The notes beneath the pieces were generated by a model, which worked only from the letters and a program-made list of their open reading frames with translations, was not told where the DNA came from and did no database searches. The position numbers and the translations under genes were made by a program. Below are positions 11,560 through 23,709 of a stretch of DNA of 64,000 nucleotides, piece after piece (positions within the stretch are counted from its first letter, which is position 1; every line of letters begins with the position of its first letter). The DNA lies in NCBI RefSeq assembly GCF_004359215.1, contig NC_090610.1, forward strand, positions 13,041,021 through 13,105,020. Direction: 5' to 3'. The DNA is from Bremia lactucae (lineage: Eukaryota > Oomycota > Peronosporomycetes > Peronosporales > Peronosporaceae).

Positions 11560-11654
11560 GTTATTAGCGAAAAGCGGGTGATATGGAGTGATAAATACTT
11601 TAGCCAATCAGATAAAAGAGGGTGAGTGCTGTAGAAGGAAGAGTGAGTGCTGTA
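11560..11654 (-). repeat. Right terminal inverted repeat of the MULE
   Basis: On the minus strand it starts TACAGCACTCACTCTTCC, then has a second ACAGCACTCACCCTC and TTATCTGATTGGCTAAAG, mirroring the left end. Family A LTR sequence follows immediately outside. Confidence 0.8.
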
Positions 11655-12063
11655 AAGGTCTCTAAAATTGTTATCATTTAATTATTTCTACTTAAGCAGG
11701 GTCTCTTAATTATTATCATTCAATTATTTTTAATAAATTTTGAAACAACTAAACAATAATTCTGTTAATTGGTTAATTAAGTTTGAATGATTCCCGCCAA
11801 TAGCTGCTTGCACGCAGAAATTAGCGGTAGACAAAGGTCGCACTTATAGTTTAATATTAATATTTTAAAGTCAGTAGATAAGAAGATCGTTACTTAGGAA
11901 CTGAATATATAAGATACAGTTTTACTTTTTCCCTATACTAAGGTCTTTAGTATTGACCGTTTATAGCTAAGACTTATTTGCTACTTAAAAACTTCCTCTG
12001 CAGGTCGTGTACGTGAAGTATTTGGAGGCACCTCATTTTCACTGTTATCAGTGCAGGTTGGCT

Positions 12064-14290
12064 AGTATTGAAGAAGTACTAGCGATAGGTGCCTTGTCAC
12101 AATTGTAGCACTTCGTGGCCCGTTCAACGGTCACGCGCGTACCATCCAACATGAATATGTTGGATTAAGAAGGAGGAAACTTTCAAGCCCCTCATGAAGG
12201 CTTCCACGCAACGCGTGAAAAGTTCACTCACTTGAGTGACGTCGAACAGAAAGCGGTCGAAAGTATGACTTCCGCCGTTGGCTGACCAGCCGTTGGCGCA
12301 ATGCTGTACGCTTAATACTAAAACGAGCAACATGCGTCTATCGCCGACTTTATACACGTGAGCCCGACATAGCCCGAGAAAGGTTGCTTTATCAGCAAGG
12401 CTCTCAACACGCAATTTTTTTGAGAGAAAGGGGTGCGTAACAGTTAAAACTGTTGAGACAGCAGCATTTACATGCCGCTAGCGGACCAACGCTACGGAGA
12501 GCTGAAAGATCGAAATTTCTAAGTTCAAGACAGTCAAAGGTGACTAGTCGCTTAGATGAATCGTCGAATTAGACGCCACTGAAGCTCGCCGCACCGATAA
12601 CGATGGGATGAAAGTGAAGTTTGAATGTCCAACTTGACCAGACGTGCTAAATCTTAAGCCTTAGGGCTCGAGCTTCACGACCAATTTGTGTTTGGGTCGT
12701 ATGACGTCTTTAAGACCCGGCTTAGATAAACCTTTGAGCCGCTACGTACCGAAACCAGGGCTTGAACAGAGGTCCTGTATTTGAAACAGGGCAAGCGTGG
12801 GCTTCAAGCTATTCCCCAGCGCACACGATACCTCGTGAATTGTATCGTGAGTCAGTTGATGAAAAAACACAGATTGTTGTATCCATCGAGGCTCTTGCGG
12901 ATGGTCCCGTCAAGACCCACCTATTCCTGCTTTAACTAGAGATGCTAGTTTAAGCGATCTCTGTGACACAAGCTTTAGTCTGGTCTCATAATTTTACTCT
13001 TTAATAATAATTGAATCAGAAGCATCTATATGTAAAATGTTGAAAAGGCTGTCGTCTTCTACCTATGCTTACGCTAGCCATACCAAATAGTTATCCTAGA
13101 AGATCTAGGGCCTGGGAACAGACGCATCTGTAACAGTTAACAAACGTGAAGTTGGTATCCAATACATACACAGTACGATAATGATTTCATCGCACTGGAT
13201 TTAAACGACATATTGGATGTCATCCTTGAATTATTATTGTTCAAGGAGTATGAGTCATGCATAACTGGCAGCATCAAGCCGTGATGACGCCTGTCTCGCG
13301 TTCATCAGATGACTATCCGACGAACGTCTTGGAGCGTCCACAAGCGTATGGATGTCTTACGATTGAGTGCAATGACCTCACTTGTGGCACTATTGTTAGC
13401 ATGACTGCACAAGACCTCAGTGTGGCGACCAGCAACCCATCACACTGTGGAGTTAAATTCGACAGCTGTGCTCAAGCACAGGCATCGTCGAAGTTTGACG
13501 ACTCGAATAAGCTGAGTGGAACGAAACAAGAATGCTTGCATAGAAAGCAACATCGAAAATAATGTGAAACGCCTGTCTATAAAGAGACAGTGCGAAAGTC
13601 CTAAATCGGCTGGAGAGTTCGTCTTAGAGGATCTCATTGTGGTTGCGCAACCACAGCTAGAAGCAGTTGAGGAGATTACCTCTTCCCAAAAATAGGGGAA
13701 GGAGTCCCATAAACTTGAGGGAATAAGTCCCGAGATAGCTTTGGATAAGAAGTTGAGACATTGAATGACTTAGTAAACAACGGATCATAGTGTAGGCGCT
13801 TATATACTTGATCTTATAGCGCCTCCGAAGTTAATTTCGGAGATAGTTGATTGCCAACGCTCGAGCCGATACGGTATATGCGTGATCTGCGTAGTGGCAA
13901 AGTCAATCAGATCTGGGTACTTGTCACAGATGACAAGTACGTGGCTGATATTCGGTCGGCAATAGTATTTCCTGAGAATGGACGGGTTTTCAGCAGCTCA
14001 TCGATGGACGAAAGTGTCCACAATTTAAAGGCTAGGATAGAACGTTTAACGTTTTAATCCTGGGAGTCGTTAAAGACAAATCCCTAATTTTAAGGATTTG
14101 ATCAAATTCAAGGATGTGCTCTTTGATTCTTTACCGTAAGAGTTGCCTTTGGATAAAGGCGCTCGACGCGAAATCGACCTGATACCAGGTTCGAATACTG
14201 TGTCATGAAGAAGTAGCCTCGTGGGCAAGTATATGCAATCGACAAGTAATTTGCCCATCGTTTAGCTGCGGGTCATATGCGGGAGTATAT
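12064..14290 (+). pseudogene. Family A gag-pol remains, copy 1
   Basis: The leader palindrome CTAGTA...TACTAG sits at 12064, as in the other family A copies. Gag homology starts near 12160, where the DNA matches 43575 onward, but the frame is riddled with stops. Protease-region sequence (about 13250-13560) matches 57214-57528 in reverse. A plus frame at 13851-14057 reads MRDLRSGKVNQIWVLVTDD and VADIRSAIVFPENGRVFSS, close to 50945-51193. RT-start sequence (ATACCAGGTTCGAATACTG at 14180) precedes the truncation. This is the most decayed family A copy in the window. Confidence 0.7.
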
Positions 14291-16690
14291 AGTATCCTTA
14301 AATACATTAAGATGCGTTGGCATCTAACTTATTTGTGCGCATGGACTCAGCATTACTCGCATAAGTTGTCCACATTTGACCGACCGTGGTCCGCACGACT
14401 ATGAACAATATGTCCTCAAAATATCTCTGTGTATAACCTGTATGAGGGCGGAACAGCTGCTTGACATAGAAAGCAATCGGGGCGTAAGAATGCCAATGGG
14501 TATAAATTACCACACCACTTAGGGTGCTAAATGCTGCAAGCGAGATATTATGATCAGTTGACGATAGCGCTCGACTAAACCTCTGTACATCGTACATCTC
14601 ACCAAATTGTCCTTAAGAATATCCTTTCTTGGAATTGGCGTTTGTGCTAAAGTAGTAGCCGAATTAATTTTATTAAAATCATGCACAATGCGTCATTAGC
14701 ACGAAAGAAATCGTCGACAACGTCACACTATTCCTTTGCTAAAGGCCATTGTCGTGATACACAGTATCAGGTCCCGGAATTCAGGTCAATTTTGTAGCTA
14801 ACACCTCCACCAAGAGGTGAACAGAGGTGTATTTTGATGTTCTACGTCTTGGAGTTCCTTATTCAAAAAAAAGAACGGATCGAAAGGGTCTATAAGGATC
14901 TCTAAGGATCGATAATCCGTTATGCATATTAAGTGCTACTTTTGTGTCCTTAGTGACGGCTCCATCAAGAAGCGATAATAAGTTTAAATCAGTATATGAT
15001 CGACTGAACGCCGTATCAGATAAGCCAGCCATTGAAGCCTGACCGAACTCATCAACAGACAATTCGTCTAGCTCAAAGAGAAAATGCAACGATGGAACAG
15101 CCTCAAGGCTAACATTACCCTCTTCGCTATCAGTCATAACATTGACGAGTACACATAGGCGTTCGTAAGTATTACTCTGTGATGCTGCAAACGCTTCGCG
15201 TCTTAGAGTACTCGACTTTTGTTTGTGTAGCGATGTCGAGGTCTTACAGTTATAGAGGCCGGAACGTCGATGTTCCTAAGTTCGCATTTTACTTTGCTCT
15301 ATACGAGTGCTGGTGTCCAACCCGGAAATCTAACATATAGTGAACAATTACGTGTCACTACAAAACAATACACATACATTTAACGTGTCTTATCTGGAAT
15401 GTGCTATCACCAAAAGTGTCACTACCGACAGTCAGTATGGTTCCATCTCGGTCGACCTCACTCTGCGGATTTAAAATTGCCACTCCACGTGTATCCAAGA
15501 AATCCCATCCTTCATGACTCGGCCTTCATTATTCAGAGATTTTTTTCTCACAACTAGAATCGCTCAACGGAGAACATACTGTTCAGTAACGGTCAATGAG
15601 CCACGCTCGAGGCTTATGTTTCAACATTGGATCTAAGAAATGCGTCGGACATTCCAATGTCCAGCACACTAACGGTCTCCGCAAGTGGCTCGCACCGATA
15701 GCGCCTTTACTTCCTAGCACGGGTGGGTTCATGACTCACCAAAGCATTGTTAGGAGCATTGCACGTTGCATTAAAGGCCTTGGACTTCCACTCAAAACAT
15801 GGCTCATGGCGTTTAAGCCATGATATACCAAGAATGAGTTTATATATTGAAACCAAATGGAGGATAAGGGAGCGTTTCATACTGTCAAAGTCCGAAACTG
15901 TATAACTAAGTTCCATGGAACTTTAATAAAGTGATATGACACGTGACGCAGACGCTAAGTGAACAGTGACCGAAGTACCTTGATGCGCTTTATGCCCCAA
16001 TTGATCGCTGACTCTCTTTAAGAGAACGATGTCGAGCAGAATTGCAAGACGCTCATGAATCAATTAAAAATAACCCTAATTTTCAAAGCCCGCAACTGTC
16101 ACCTCCGTGGCTACCAAGGCAGGCTTGTTTTTACGCCCCGTGCAGTTTGGTATAGATCTTTGGAGCTAGGTCTTGTTTATTCCCACCTCCTAGGTTATTG
16201 GTCAAGCTGCAAACATTCGCAACTTTTGATCATAGTCCGCTAGGTTTTTCCAGTCCTGACTGAAAAGATAAAATTGTGAACGGACGCGGTAAGCCAACTA
16301 AGGCAGAACAGCCACACGATAAAACTGCTGTTTTAGCTTGTCCCAAGTGGGAAAGCAAAATCTATAGACAAGATGCAGGTGAGATCCCATACTTGTCTCT
16401 TTCATCGAGTTGGATATATTCAAACCAGCTCGCTGTTGCTGTGTTAGCCGTGTTCTCCATGGCCTTTACCAAATTTTTGGTCCAAAAAAGAAGATTTCTT
16501 CCTTTTTGACCTCATATATTAACTATATTAACCTATCAAGATAAAAGGGTGGACCTAGGCTCCTGATCAGGTACATAATTGTACCGAGTTGGCATAGAAG
16601 CCACTAAGTGATCATGCACCTGTCTAATTACAGCCTACCCATACTGCATAATGATAAATTCTCCGAATCCCAGTTTTTTCAGGCAAAAGA
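14291..16690 (-). pseudogene. Family B Gypsy fragment: RT, protease, gag (minus)
   Basis: Reading leftward from 16690, gag-like sequence at 16640-16550 matches the family B gag at 59341-59420. Protease-region sequence at 15916-15707 has ILGISWLKRHEPCFEWK, the family equivalent of 'ILGxxWLxxHxPxxDW'. A linker at 15137-14859 contains LFELDELSVDEFG. RT sequence at 14597-14307 has QLFRPHTGYTQRYFEDI, in which the YxDD catalytic motif has become YFED. Multiple stops and frameshifts break it. The left edge abuts family A at about 14290; no LTR was seen at the right edge. Confidence 0.72.
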
Positions 16691-17904
16691 TGTTGGCCTC
16701 AGTGAACTATACCGGAAAGCTTGGTTGCGCGCACCATTGTCGATAAAGTATTGTTAGGATTGGAGTCACTTCATCAATGTAATCTCGATAAAAATTGTAG
16801 CCCAGTTGATCCGGACCACAAGCTTTTCCCAACTTACACGCTTGAGTCGCCTGGGCTACAGTTACTCCGTAATAATTATATTGCCATCAAACAACTCCGT
16901 CGGCATCTTCCCTGCCTCTGGCATCGATTCGATGATATCTTCCACTTGGGTCAGCCCCAACGAAACCTTGGTTCCCAGGCTGCGGCCATGTGTAACCGCC
17001 TTTTCCTGAGCTGTAGTCACAGCCCGTCCATCTGCGCATCGGAGTGTCGTTATTGTATTGTCGGCGAATTTTAACAAGATTTGTTTTGAAAAAGGCCCGC
17101 GTAGTTTGCCCGGGACGCCACGCATGCGACTGAAAGAGTCGAAGTGTTTTGTACCGAATATGCTCTTGTTCTCGGTTCGCAAGTTTGCGCGTAATGTCGT
17201 TGCATCTGACCGTTATAGGCTCGTAGTCAGAGAAGGTCCGACAATCTGCCTCGAGTGTAACTTGGAGTGCCTGAAGTTGGTTTAACTTGTAATACTATCT
17301 CTGACGTTTGCGACGATATGTGTTAGTTCTTGCGTGGCAATCATTCCGTTTTACTCGGCCAATGCCACTTACGATTTCCGTCTTCAGCTTGTTTTCATAG
17401 CTCCGACGTAGCTGCACTATCCATCGAGTATACCTCCATACCATCCGTAAATGCCAACAATTACCAACGATAAAGTCGCGATTTTGCTCACACGCGTAGA
17501 GTATTCTTGGGGCTGCTTGATCACTATCATTCAGTGCTTTTGGTCTCTTAATTCAATCAAGACATCTCTGTGATCTGACTGTAGGCCGTCCAGCGGCACC
17601 GAATTAGCAACTATCCACAGTCGCAGAGAATCCGTATGACACTATTGGTCGAGTCTGCTGGTCTCGGTACGGGCGGCTACTGTGTACGTGTAGCTATGTT
17701 GTGTAAGCCGAAATGCCCGTAGCCCGTCAGCGTCATCAGGTTTTGGCAACATGAGTTGCAGCAAATTAGTTAGATTGAGCTTTTGCAACTACCTGGCAAG
17801 CCCCGGTGAGAAATAATTGGTACGACCTGCCAAATTTGACTGAGAAAATGCTGGTGTATGAGCGGTCAACTGTGGTATGCTTGGTGCAGTTATAATTATC
17901 ATGG
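16691..17904. other. Unassigned, repeat-like, no intact gene
   Basis: There is no long open frame with domain support on either strand. A minus-strand frame at 17182-16862 is open for 106 codons but has no recognisable domain. The position between two minus-strand Gypsy fragments suggests decayed retroelement sequence. The minus-strand integrase of the left inverted-repeat arm loses similarity to its partner at about 17905. Confidence 0.4.
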
Positions 17905-20302
17905 ACTCGGGCATTCCGTAAAGTCGGTATACATGACCCAGGAACAAGAAAGCTGCTTCCTTGCCTGTGACTAAAATTTTACATGGTGCTAAACGCACCG
18001 TTCTGGTCAGTCTGTCTACTAAAGACGGTGAGCCCCGTCCGACCCTTGCGGTCGGGCGGCATTCCAAACATGAAGTCCAGACTTACCAATTTTCAACAAT
18101 CCGTTGGATTCGGTTGCGGCTTTATAGCGCACTGCTGAGCGGTGTTGGCTTAATGCGCTGAAACTATTCGCAGGAGCGAATACAGTTGGCCACCCATCGA
18201 TATAGGTGTGGCCATCAAAAATTCTCTGACACTCGTAAGAATGTCTTGTGACGGCCTGGCTGACCACTTGATGGTGCATCATGGAGCTCGTGAAGTATTT
18301 TCAGCTTCAGATCTGTGTCATGAGGGACATAAATTCTCAAGGGATCACAATGTCACAGCTGATGCCATAAAAGGTCATCGCTGTAGCTGAAGCGACTTAG
18401 CTTTGCCTTCAGGTGCGACGGAAGGGGAAATTTTCGTCCACCGAAGTGATCTGACAGCAGGCGACGATGTCCGTCCTGACTGTATCTCTCCTATAATTCG
18501 GAGGCCAACGAGCTCTTCACGAAGTAGGAAGTCATGGCTGCCAACGTTGATGAATCAAGTTGTGCCTTTGCACGAGACACACTTTTTTGGTGTCTTGCCT
18601 CGAAGTTTATAACGCGTCAGCCAAAATATTCGATAACCCGGCTTTTATTCAACTCTGAAATTTACTTCAGAAAAGGATGTAAGCCATCGTGTCATCCCAT
18701 GCAAGAAGTGCGGGGAGTTTATTGCGGTCCCCAGTGATGTGTAATCCGTATAATCTACAAATGGTTCTGTTCCCAACAGGTGCACTTAAAATTTAACAAG
18801 AGCATACTTAATTGAAAGTAGCTCCCGCCATGCACCAGGTAAATTTGTTTCGCAGCTTTCACAAGCCGGGACTGGTAAGAGATGACACGGTTAACGCCGT
18901 TGTTATCCTTTTGTATTAGCGCGCTGCCAATTGCAAAATTGCTTGCATCGCAGTCGACGCATCGAGGACTTATCCATATCTGGCGATGCCAACACCGGTG
19001 CCTCTACAAGAGATTGCGTCACTGATGTGAACGCATCTACTTTCTCTTTTGACCAAATCCATTCCTCAACGTCATAAGGAGATTCAGACAAGGGATTAGT
19101 CCGCTCTGCATAATTCTTGCTGAACTTATTATGCAAGTTATTAGCGAGCCCAAAGGATTGGCGCCGATCCTTCACATGTCGTGGGATTGGCCATTTTCTT
19201 ACAGATTTCACCTTTGTGGATCCGCACGTATATCATGTGTACCTACAATGCAGCGTAGCCCAGGTATCTCGGAACACCTGTGAAGCACTTTTCCGAGTTG
19301 ACATAGAATTGGGCTTCACCCAGAGTCTGCAACACAGTGTCCAAATGACGCTTGTGAGACTCTATTGAGCTCAGCCCGTCCTCGGCCCTACTATGCATGA
19401 ATACATCGTTAAAAGTAACGAGGCGCGTAGGCACGGTGCTGACGCATAACGTGAGCCACCACTCGGTCGAATGCCGCTGGCGCATTATTTAAACCTTAGG
19501 GCATCACAAGCCACTCCAAAAGCATACCGCTTGGGGTGCTTACTGCCGTTTTGGCTAGATCGGACTCTCTCATGAGTACCTGATAGTAGCCATCTCTTAA
19601 GTCCAACGCGGAAAAGGTAGTTGACTTTCCCATGGAGTTCAACATAACAGGTTTCCGCGGTATGGCGCTTGCGCCGGTATGGTGGCCGTGTTTAGCTTAT
19701 TGTAAGCGTGGACCAAGCGCCATCTACCTGTGGTTTACGCACAGATAAGGTCGGGCTGCATTGAGGCGACTTGCTCTCACGCACATGTCCCGCCTTGACT
19801 CGTTTATCAAATAAATCATCGATATGATCGACTTGTTCCTTAGGCAACGGCCATTGCCTGGTCACACAATACTTGATGCCAGATTCCAGGTCAATCTCGT
19901 GACTGATACCTTTATTGGCCGGAAGGCGGCTCAGCACCTGTTCTGTGAGCAGATCACGGTGTTTCGACAGAACTTTATAAATCGGGCTATCCTTCAAGGT
20001 AGCCTTGAGCAGCGAACCGTTTCTTCTTGTCGGTTTCCAAGACACTCTCGTCCAATTTGGACGACAAGCAGCAGTTAATCAAGTTCTTTTCTTGAACTGG
20101 TGCGACAACCACGTGGATCTTTCTAAAGTTTGGACAGGAACAGATCCCACGGCATCTCCGAGATAATTACTATCTCCTCGGCAGATCCGAAGACGTGCTG
20201 AATCACCCCAACTGAGGATGCTCCGCCATCTTGTATTAGACGGCCTCGAACATCTCGCTCGAAGGTCCATCCTCTTGGACTGGGACTATTTCAAAAATCA
20301 CT
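17789..20302 (-). pseudogene. Family D Gypsy pol remains, left copy: RT, RNase H, integrase start
   Basis: The RT start contains the common oomycete Gypsy string HVRESKSPQCSPTLSVRKPQ at about 19810-19760. The RT core (19485-19243) has FNDVFMHSRAE where an active enzyme would have YxDDVxVHS, so the catalytic aspartate pair is damaged. RNase H sequence follows at about 19211-18900. The integrase zinc-binding region lies at about 18370-18180 and the core start at 18067-17905. Stops interrupt all parts. Confidence 0.75.
17905..20302 (-). repeat. Left arm of a 2.4-kb near-identical inverted repeat (family D Gypsy)
   Basis: This arm is the reverse complement of 21309-23709 with only scattered differences. 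For example, the 117-residue RT-start frame at 20045-19692 differs from its partner at 21565-21918 in two residues, and the 63-residue frame at 20270-20079 is identical to 21340-21531. Read on the minus strand it runs RT, RNase H, then the integrase start (18067 onward: TGKEAAFLFLGHVYRLYGMP). Similarity stops at about 17905, right after the 'YGMPES' codons. Confidence 0.88.
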
Positions 20303-21308
20303 AGTCACTGGCTGCTCGAGAGGCAGGAGCACAGTAGAAGCGGGGTGCCCTACTGGCGCGGGCTCTGAGGCTACCCCTAAGTTTAGAGTTATCGAACAAA
20401 TGGGTATCATAGTCCCTGAGATTTCGAAAGTTCGGACGTCAACCCCTGCTGGTCTATAGCGCCAAGTTCGACGCTATGATTATGTGATGACCCTTCTCGT
20501 GAATTCTGTGGATATTAAAATTCGTGAAATTCGCGGCTCTTAAGAGACCGCAGTCATTTTGCCAGGATTGCAAGCAAGACGAGGCGTCCGTTCCGTTAGA
20601 AAACGGTGCGCTCGTAAATCTGAGGGAGTTCAAGTTAAACTCGCCTTCAGCTGAATCGATTTATCCGCCTTCAGCTTAAGCGATTTATCCTGTACAGGAA
20701 TTCTTAATGCTATGTATGGAAAGTTCATGTGACCTCATCCTAGGCAGCAATGGTTGGCATGGATGGACTGGCGTACACGCACAGTTGCTAACTTTGCGCA
20801 GGACACCGGAAGAGATGTGCTCTTGCGAGAGGCCTATGCAACTTAAGTCATACTTAACACAGTTAGGAGTGCGTTGACTCGATGTGTACGTCACCAGGTC
20901 CTACCCAGAGACCAGAGCCTGGTTTAGTTGAAAATGTCCCGATAGGAAGTCAGGGGATACACACTGTTTTAGTGAACTGGACGATAACAAGAAGTCATTC
21001 ACGTCGAGCACCAGGGTCCTTCGGTCTCGAGAGCAAGCGCATTCCACTGCTGCACGACAAACACGACTGTCTTGACGTCTTTCACAATTGCGTCTGATGG
21101 TCCTACGCGGAGCCGTACACCTGTGGCAGTGATAGCGAGCTGATAGAAGGTCAAGCATCCAAGAAACGGCACAGAGCCTAGCGTCTGATGCGGTTGGAAG
21201 GGGTGCATTAGCCGAGAGAGCAACGGCAACCGCTTTCAGGTCAAAGGCTGTGGTGACTCGGAAACGAGCATTCAACAAATAAAGAAGATCAAAGACACGT
21301 CAAAACGA
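20303..21308. other. 1.0-kb spacer between the inverted-repeat arms
   Basis: The spacer contains no intact gene. A minus-strand frame at 21278-20901 reads toward the left arm and may be the gag/protease part of the left family D copy, but no protease motif is certain. The plus strand offers nothing recognisable. The right arm therefore appears to begin in the middle of its element, while the left arm may keep some 5' sequence. Confidence 0.4.
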
Positions 21309-23709
21309 GCGATTTTTTAAATAGTCCCAGTCCAAGAGGATGGACCTTCGAGCGAGATGTTCGAGGCCGTCGAATACAAGATGGCGGAGCATCCTAAGTT
21401 GGGGTGATTCAGCACGTCTTCGGATCTGCCGAGGAGATAGTAATTATCTCGGAGATGCCGTGGGATCTGTTCCTGTCCAAACTTTAGAAAGATCCACGTG
21501 GTTGTCGCACCAGTTCAAGAAAAGAACTTGATTAACTGCTGCTTGTCGTCCAAATTGGACGAGAGTGTCTTGGAAACCGACAAGAAAAAACGGTTCGCTG
21601 CTCAAGGCTACCTTGAAGGATAGCCCGATTTATAAAGTTCTGTCGAAACACTGTGATCTGCTCACAGAACAGGTGCTGAGCCGCCTTCCGGCCAATAAAG
21701 GCATCAGTCACGAGATTGACCTGGAATCTGGCATCAAGTATTGTGTGACCAGGCAATGGCCGTTGCCGAAGGAACAAGTCGATCATATCGATGATTTATT
21801 TGACAAACGAGTCAAGGCGGGACATGTGCGTGAGAGCAAGTCGCCTCAATGCAGCCCGACCTTATCTGTGCGTAAACCACAGGTAGATGGCGCTTGGTCC
21901 ACGCTTACAATAAGCTAAACACGGCCACCATACCAGCGCAAGCGCCATACCGCGGAAACCTGTTATGTTGAACTCATGGGAAAGTCAACTACCTTTTCCG
22001 CGTTGGACTTAAGAGATGGCTACTATCAGGTACTCATGAGAGATTCCGATGTAGCCAAAACGGCAGTAAGCACCCCAAGCGGTATGCTTTTGGAGTGGCT
22101 TGTGATGCCCTAAGGTTTAAATAATGCGCCAGCGGCATTCGACCGAGTGGTGGCTCGCGTTATGCGTCAGCACCGTGCCTACGCGCCTCGTTACTTTTAA
22201 CGATGTATTCATGCATAGTAGGGCCGAGGACGGGCTGAGCTCAATAGAGTCTCACAAGCGTCATTTGGACACTGTGTTGCAGACTCTGGGTGAACCCCAA
22301 TTCTATGTCAACTCGGAAAAGTGCTTGATAGGTGTGCCGAGATACCTGGGCTGCGCTGCATTGTAGGTACACATGATATACGTGCGGATCCAGAAAAGGT
22401 GAAATCTGTAAGAAAATGGCCAATCCCACGACATGTGAAGGATCGGCGCCAATCCTTTGGGCTCGCTAATAACTTGCATAATAAGTTCAGCAAGAATTAT
22501 GCAGAGCGGACTAATCCCTTGTCTAAATCTCCTTATGACGTTGAAGAATGGATTTGGTCAAAAGAGAAAGTAGATGCGTTTACATCAGCGACGCAATCTC
22601 TTGTAGAGGCACCGGTGTTGGCATCGCCAGATATGGATAAGTCCTCGAGCGTCGACTGCGATGCAAGCAATTTTGCAATTGGCAGCGCGCTAATACAAAA
22701 GGATAACAACGTTAACCGTGTCATCTCTTACCAGTCCCGGCTTGTGAAAGCTGCGAAACAAATTTACCTGGTGCATGGCGGGAGCTACTTTCAATTAAGT
22801 ATGCTCTTGTTAATTTTTTAAGTGCACCTGTTGGGAACAGAACCATTTGCAGATTATACGGATTACACATCACTGGGGACCGCAATAAACTCCCCGCACT
22901 TCTCGCATGGGATGACACGATGGCTTACATCCTTTTCTGAAGTAAATTTCAGAGTTAAATAAAAGCCGGGTTATCGAATATTTTGGCTGACGCGTTATAA
23001 ACTTCGAGGCAAGACACCAAAAAAGTGTGTCTCGTGCAAAGGCACAAGTTGATTCATCAACGTTGGCAGCCATGAATTCCTACTACGTGAAGAGCTCGTT
23101 GGTCTCAGAATAATAGGAGAGATACAGTCAGGACGGACATCGTCGCCTGCTGTCAGATCACTTCGGTGGACGAAAATTTCCCCTTCCGTCGCACCTGAAG
23201 GCAAAGCTAAGTCGCTTCAGCTACAGCGATGGCCTTTAATGGCATTAGCTGTGACATTTTGATCCCTTGAGAATCTATGTCCCTCATGACACAGATCTGA
23301 AGCTGAAAATACTTCACGAGCTCCATGATGTACCATCGAGTGGTCAGCCGGGCCGTCACAAGACATTCTTACGAGTGTCAGAGAATTTTTGATGGCCACA
23401 CCTATATCGATGGGTGGCCAACTGTATTCGCTCCTGCGAATAGTTTCAGCGCATTAAGCCAACACCGCTCAGCAGTGCGCTATTAAAGCCGCAACCGAAT
23501 CCAAAGGATTGTTGGGAATTGGTAAGTCTGGACTTCATGTTTGGAATGCCGCCCGACCGCAAGGGTCGGACGGGGCTCGCCGTCTTTTGTAGACAGACTG
23601 ACCAAAACGGTGCGTTTAGCACCATGTAAAATTATAGTCACAGGCAAGGAAGCAGCTCTCTTGTTCCTGGGTCATGTATACCGACTTTACGGAATGCCCG
23701 AGTCCATAT
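21309..23709 (+). repeat. Right arm of the 2.4-kb inverted repeat (family D Gypsy)
   Basis: This is the mirror image of 17905-20302. The inner edge is at about 21309, where GACTATTTAAAAAATCG aligns with the left arm's GACTATTTCAAAAATCA before similarity ends. A perfect small hairpin (TCGTCCAA/TTGGACGA) at 21546-21562 is kept in both arms. The arms point away from each other with regard to the pol reading direction. Confidence 0.88.

Larger units (their letters stand above)
9261..11654 (-). mobile_element. MULE-type DNA transposon nested in a family A LTR
   Basis: The ends are about 95-bp terminal inverted repeats (9261-9355 and 11560-11654) sharing TACAGCACTCA, a second ACAGCACTCACCCTC and ATCTGATTGGCT, roughly 80% alike by eye. 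Inside lie minus-strand fragments with MULE transposase features. The element interrupts family A LTR sequence. I could not find a convincing 8-10 bp target-site duplication at either edge. The element contains the 246-base run of N, so its true length is unknown. Confidence 0.8.
9166..14290 (+). mobile_element. Family A Ty3/Gypsy element copy 1, degenerate, with a nested MULE
   Basis: The LTR start (TGTCGCATACATAAAT at 9166) matches the family A LTR at 43028. The LTR is split: 9166-9260 lies left of a MULE, and it resumes at 11655 with sequence alignable to 43110-43430. A gag-like region (about 12140-12960), protease-region sequence (13190-13560), a linker preceding reverse transcriptase (13850-14060) and the first part of RT (to about 14290) follow in the plus direction. 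Every frame is broken. The copy is cut off at about 14290, where a minus-strand family B fragment begins. Confidence 0.75.
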
